A model generated the notes under the pieces. The model made no database searches. It had not been told where the DNA came from and was given only the letters and a program-made list of their open reading frames with translations. The position numbers and the translations under genes were made by a program. Positions 63,139-64,000 of a stretch of DNA of 64,000 nucleotides are shown one piece after another (the first letter of the stretch is position 1; each line of letters opens with the position of its first letter). The stretch is from Actinoalloteichus hymeniacidonis (GTDB taxonomy: Bacteria; Actinomycetota; Actinomycetes; Mycobacteriales; Pseudonocardiaceae). The stretch lies in the NCBI RefSeq assembly GCF_014203365.1, contig NZ_JACHIS010000001.1:2170001-2234000 (forward strand), given 5' to 3'.

Positions 63139-63603
63139 GATCAGTGCAACATCGATTCCGGCCGGGTATTCCAGTGTCCGAATGCTGACATGTGTCAGCG
63201 AGAGCGCTGACAGTTGTCATCAACAATGATGACAACCGGGCACTACCAGCGCGAACCTTGCTCGTCCAGGATCAATGCCATGAACTCGTCGAACCGCATC
63301 CTGTCCAGCGCCCCGGTTTCCCGTGCTCTCTCGACCTTCGGACGTGGCCCCGTCATCCAGCTCTGCGTCCGCGCCTACCCGCCGGGCAGCCATTGTCGTC
63401 GGTGTTGCCGAGATGATGGGCGCGATACGCACTGCGCGTACCGCACCCATCTCAAGGGCGGCCGGTGCCCGCCGCCCGGTTCGCTGCGCCGAGGTCCGAT
63501 GCAGACCAGGGCGGATCCGGTGACCCCCGCACGTAGCCGGGGGTCACCGTCGATCCAGATCAGCCGGGTCCCGCGCTATCCACTGCGGAGGCGGCGCTGT
63601 TCC
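63139..63603. other. Intergenic region with operators and a possible gene remnant
   Basis: 465 bases. The first 100 hold the operators at 63184-63236. On the minus strand, 63243-63374 reads as an open stretch between two stops, with a coding-like end (MRFDEFMALILDEQGSRW) but no start signal and no upstream continuation in frame. It may be the C-terminus of a decayed gene. No intact gene is supported. Confidence 0.45.
63184..63236 (-). promoter_or_regulatory. Cluster of TGACA/TGTCA operators before the reductase gene
   Basis: Three dyads in 53 bases: GCTGACA-TG-TGTCAGC (63184-63199), TGACA-GT-TGTCA (63208-63219), and GTTGTCATCA-ACAA-TGATGACAAC (63213-63236). The half-site TGACA recurs, so one dimeric repressor could bind cooperatively. 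They lie 46-98 bases upstream of the reductase ATG at 63138. Confidence 0.65.
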
Positions 63604-63999
63604 TCACTTCACCTGGTACGCCCGGATGATCTCCTCGGTCACCGAGTGTTCACTCTCGTCCTCGGCCGTCGTGCGCAACGAGACGAAGGAGCCCTCATCC
63701 GCTGCGGGAATCTCCACCGTCCAGATGTCGCCGTCCTGCTTGGCCGAGGCCTCCTGCCAGGTGACGCCGTCATCGAGTGAATAGGAGAGGACTAGCTCGA
63801 TGAGCGGCGACTCACCCTCGGTGGCAGCAGCCGTCACCGAACCGGTGACCGCCGCTCCCGCCGAGGCGGAATTCGTTTCATCCAGGTCGAGGTCGTACCG
63901 GATGTCGAGCAAGCGGGGAGCTGCGATGGTGCCTTCCTCGGTGGACCCCGACTGGAAGCGCCATTCGGCCTGTACCTCGGTGGAGATCGGCCACCATTC
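63604..63999 (-). CDS. C-terminal part of a secreted S8 (subtilisin-like) peptidase (partial)
   Basis: 131 residues to the stop at 63604; the gene continues beyond the window. The fragment matches the C-terminal beta-sandwich of large actinobacterial S8 serine peptidases: WRFQSGSTEEG, LLDIRYDLDLDETN, a LSYSLDDGVTW strand, and the ending SLRTTAEDESEHSVTEEII then RAYQVK. The catalytic domain is outside. Identification by this tail alone is moderately certain. Confidence 0.75.
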   Translation of the reverse strand, partial: EWWPISTEVQAEWRFQSGSTEEGTIAAPRLLDIRYDLDLDETNSASAGAAVTGSVTAAATEGESPLIELVLSYSLDDGVTWQEASAKQDGDIWTVEIPAADEGSFVSLRTTAEDESEHSVTEEIIRAYQVK

Positions 64000-64000
64000 G

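Overview
The window is chromosomal DNA of a high-GC filamentous actinobacterium. Supporting traits are GC-rich codons with GTG/TTG starts, ATGA/GTGA stop-start overlaps, a LysG-LysE pair, an actinobacterial LutABC, many secreted hydrolases, and a contractile injection system of the actinobacterial type. The style fits Pseudonocardiales or a relative such as Actinoalloteichus, but the genus is inferred. No phage head, lysis or integrase genes and no CRISPR array are present.

Layout. 1-7.8 kb: end of an unknown gene, lysG/lysE, a hypothetical gene, then on the minus strand a conserved unknown protein followed by a tRNA-mimicking RNA (2741-2875) whose T arm, acceptor stem and D arm are in circularly permuted order. 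This is the layout of bacterial Y RNAs (YrlA type). A MacAB-like export operon follows. 7.8-10.4 kb: valS. 10.8-26.5 kb: a colinear extracellular/cytoplasmic contractile injection system (eCIS) locus: DUF4157 effector, sheath, tube, assembly protein, DUF6760-like peptide, a 1070-residue disordered protein, second tube protein, LysM hub protein, VgrG spike, PAAR tip, gp25, baseplate J, tail protein I, and a zinc-ribbon/membrane/beta-domain protein resembling the Streptomyces membrane factor CisA. No AAA+ ATPase or tube-terminator gene lies in the locus.

26.7-50 kb is mainly carbohydrate and carbon metabolism: a ribose-type ABC importer with a sugar epimerase, a PET-hydrolase/cutinase homologue, an SDR with an unusual N-terminal domain, a giant secreted ThuA-glucose/sorbosone dehydrogenase-PKD-Ig protein, lutABC for lactate use, a glucose-dehydrogenase-like enzyme, a NYN nuclease, a GH27 alpha-galactosidase with an orphan sugar-binding lipoprotein, and a secreted GH43 enzyme. 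49.8-59.6 kb has a NmrA-type reductase behind a MerR-type promoter, a STAND NTPase with TPRs, a GT-B-like protein whose leader holds 14 copies of an 8-bp repeat, a frameshifted gene, a pentapeptide-repeat membrane protein, a DUF4352 lipid-anchored-like membrane protein, a secreted PI-PLC-like enzyme and an M15 peptidase.

At 59.6-61.6 kb a lower-GC island carries one long gene that combines two transmembrane helices, a SAVED-like sensor domain and a minimal CRISPR polymerase (mCpol) domain. It reads as a one-polypeptide cyclic-nucleotide defence protein, unlike the usual separate synthase and effector genes. The window closes with sodA, an F420-reductase-like gene with several TGACA/TGTCA operators but no intact regulator, and the C-terminus of a secreted subtilase-type protein. 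The strongest novel candidates are the one-chain mCpol protein, the Y-RNA-like element with its non-Ro protein neighbour, and the unusual eCIS cargo and linker proteins.
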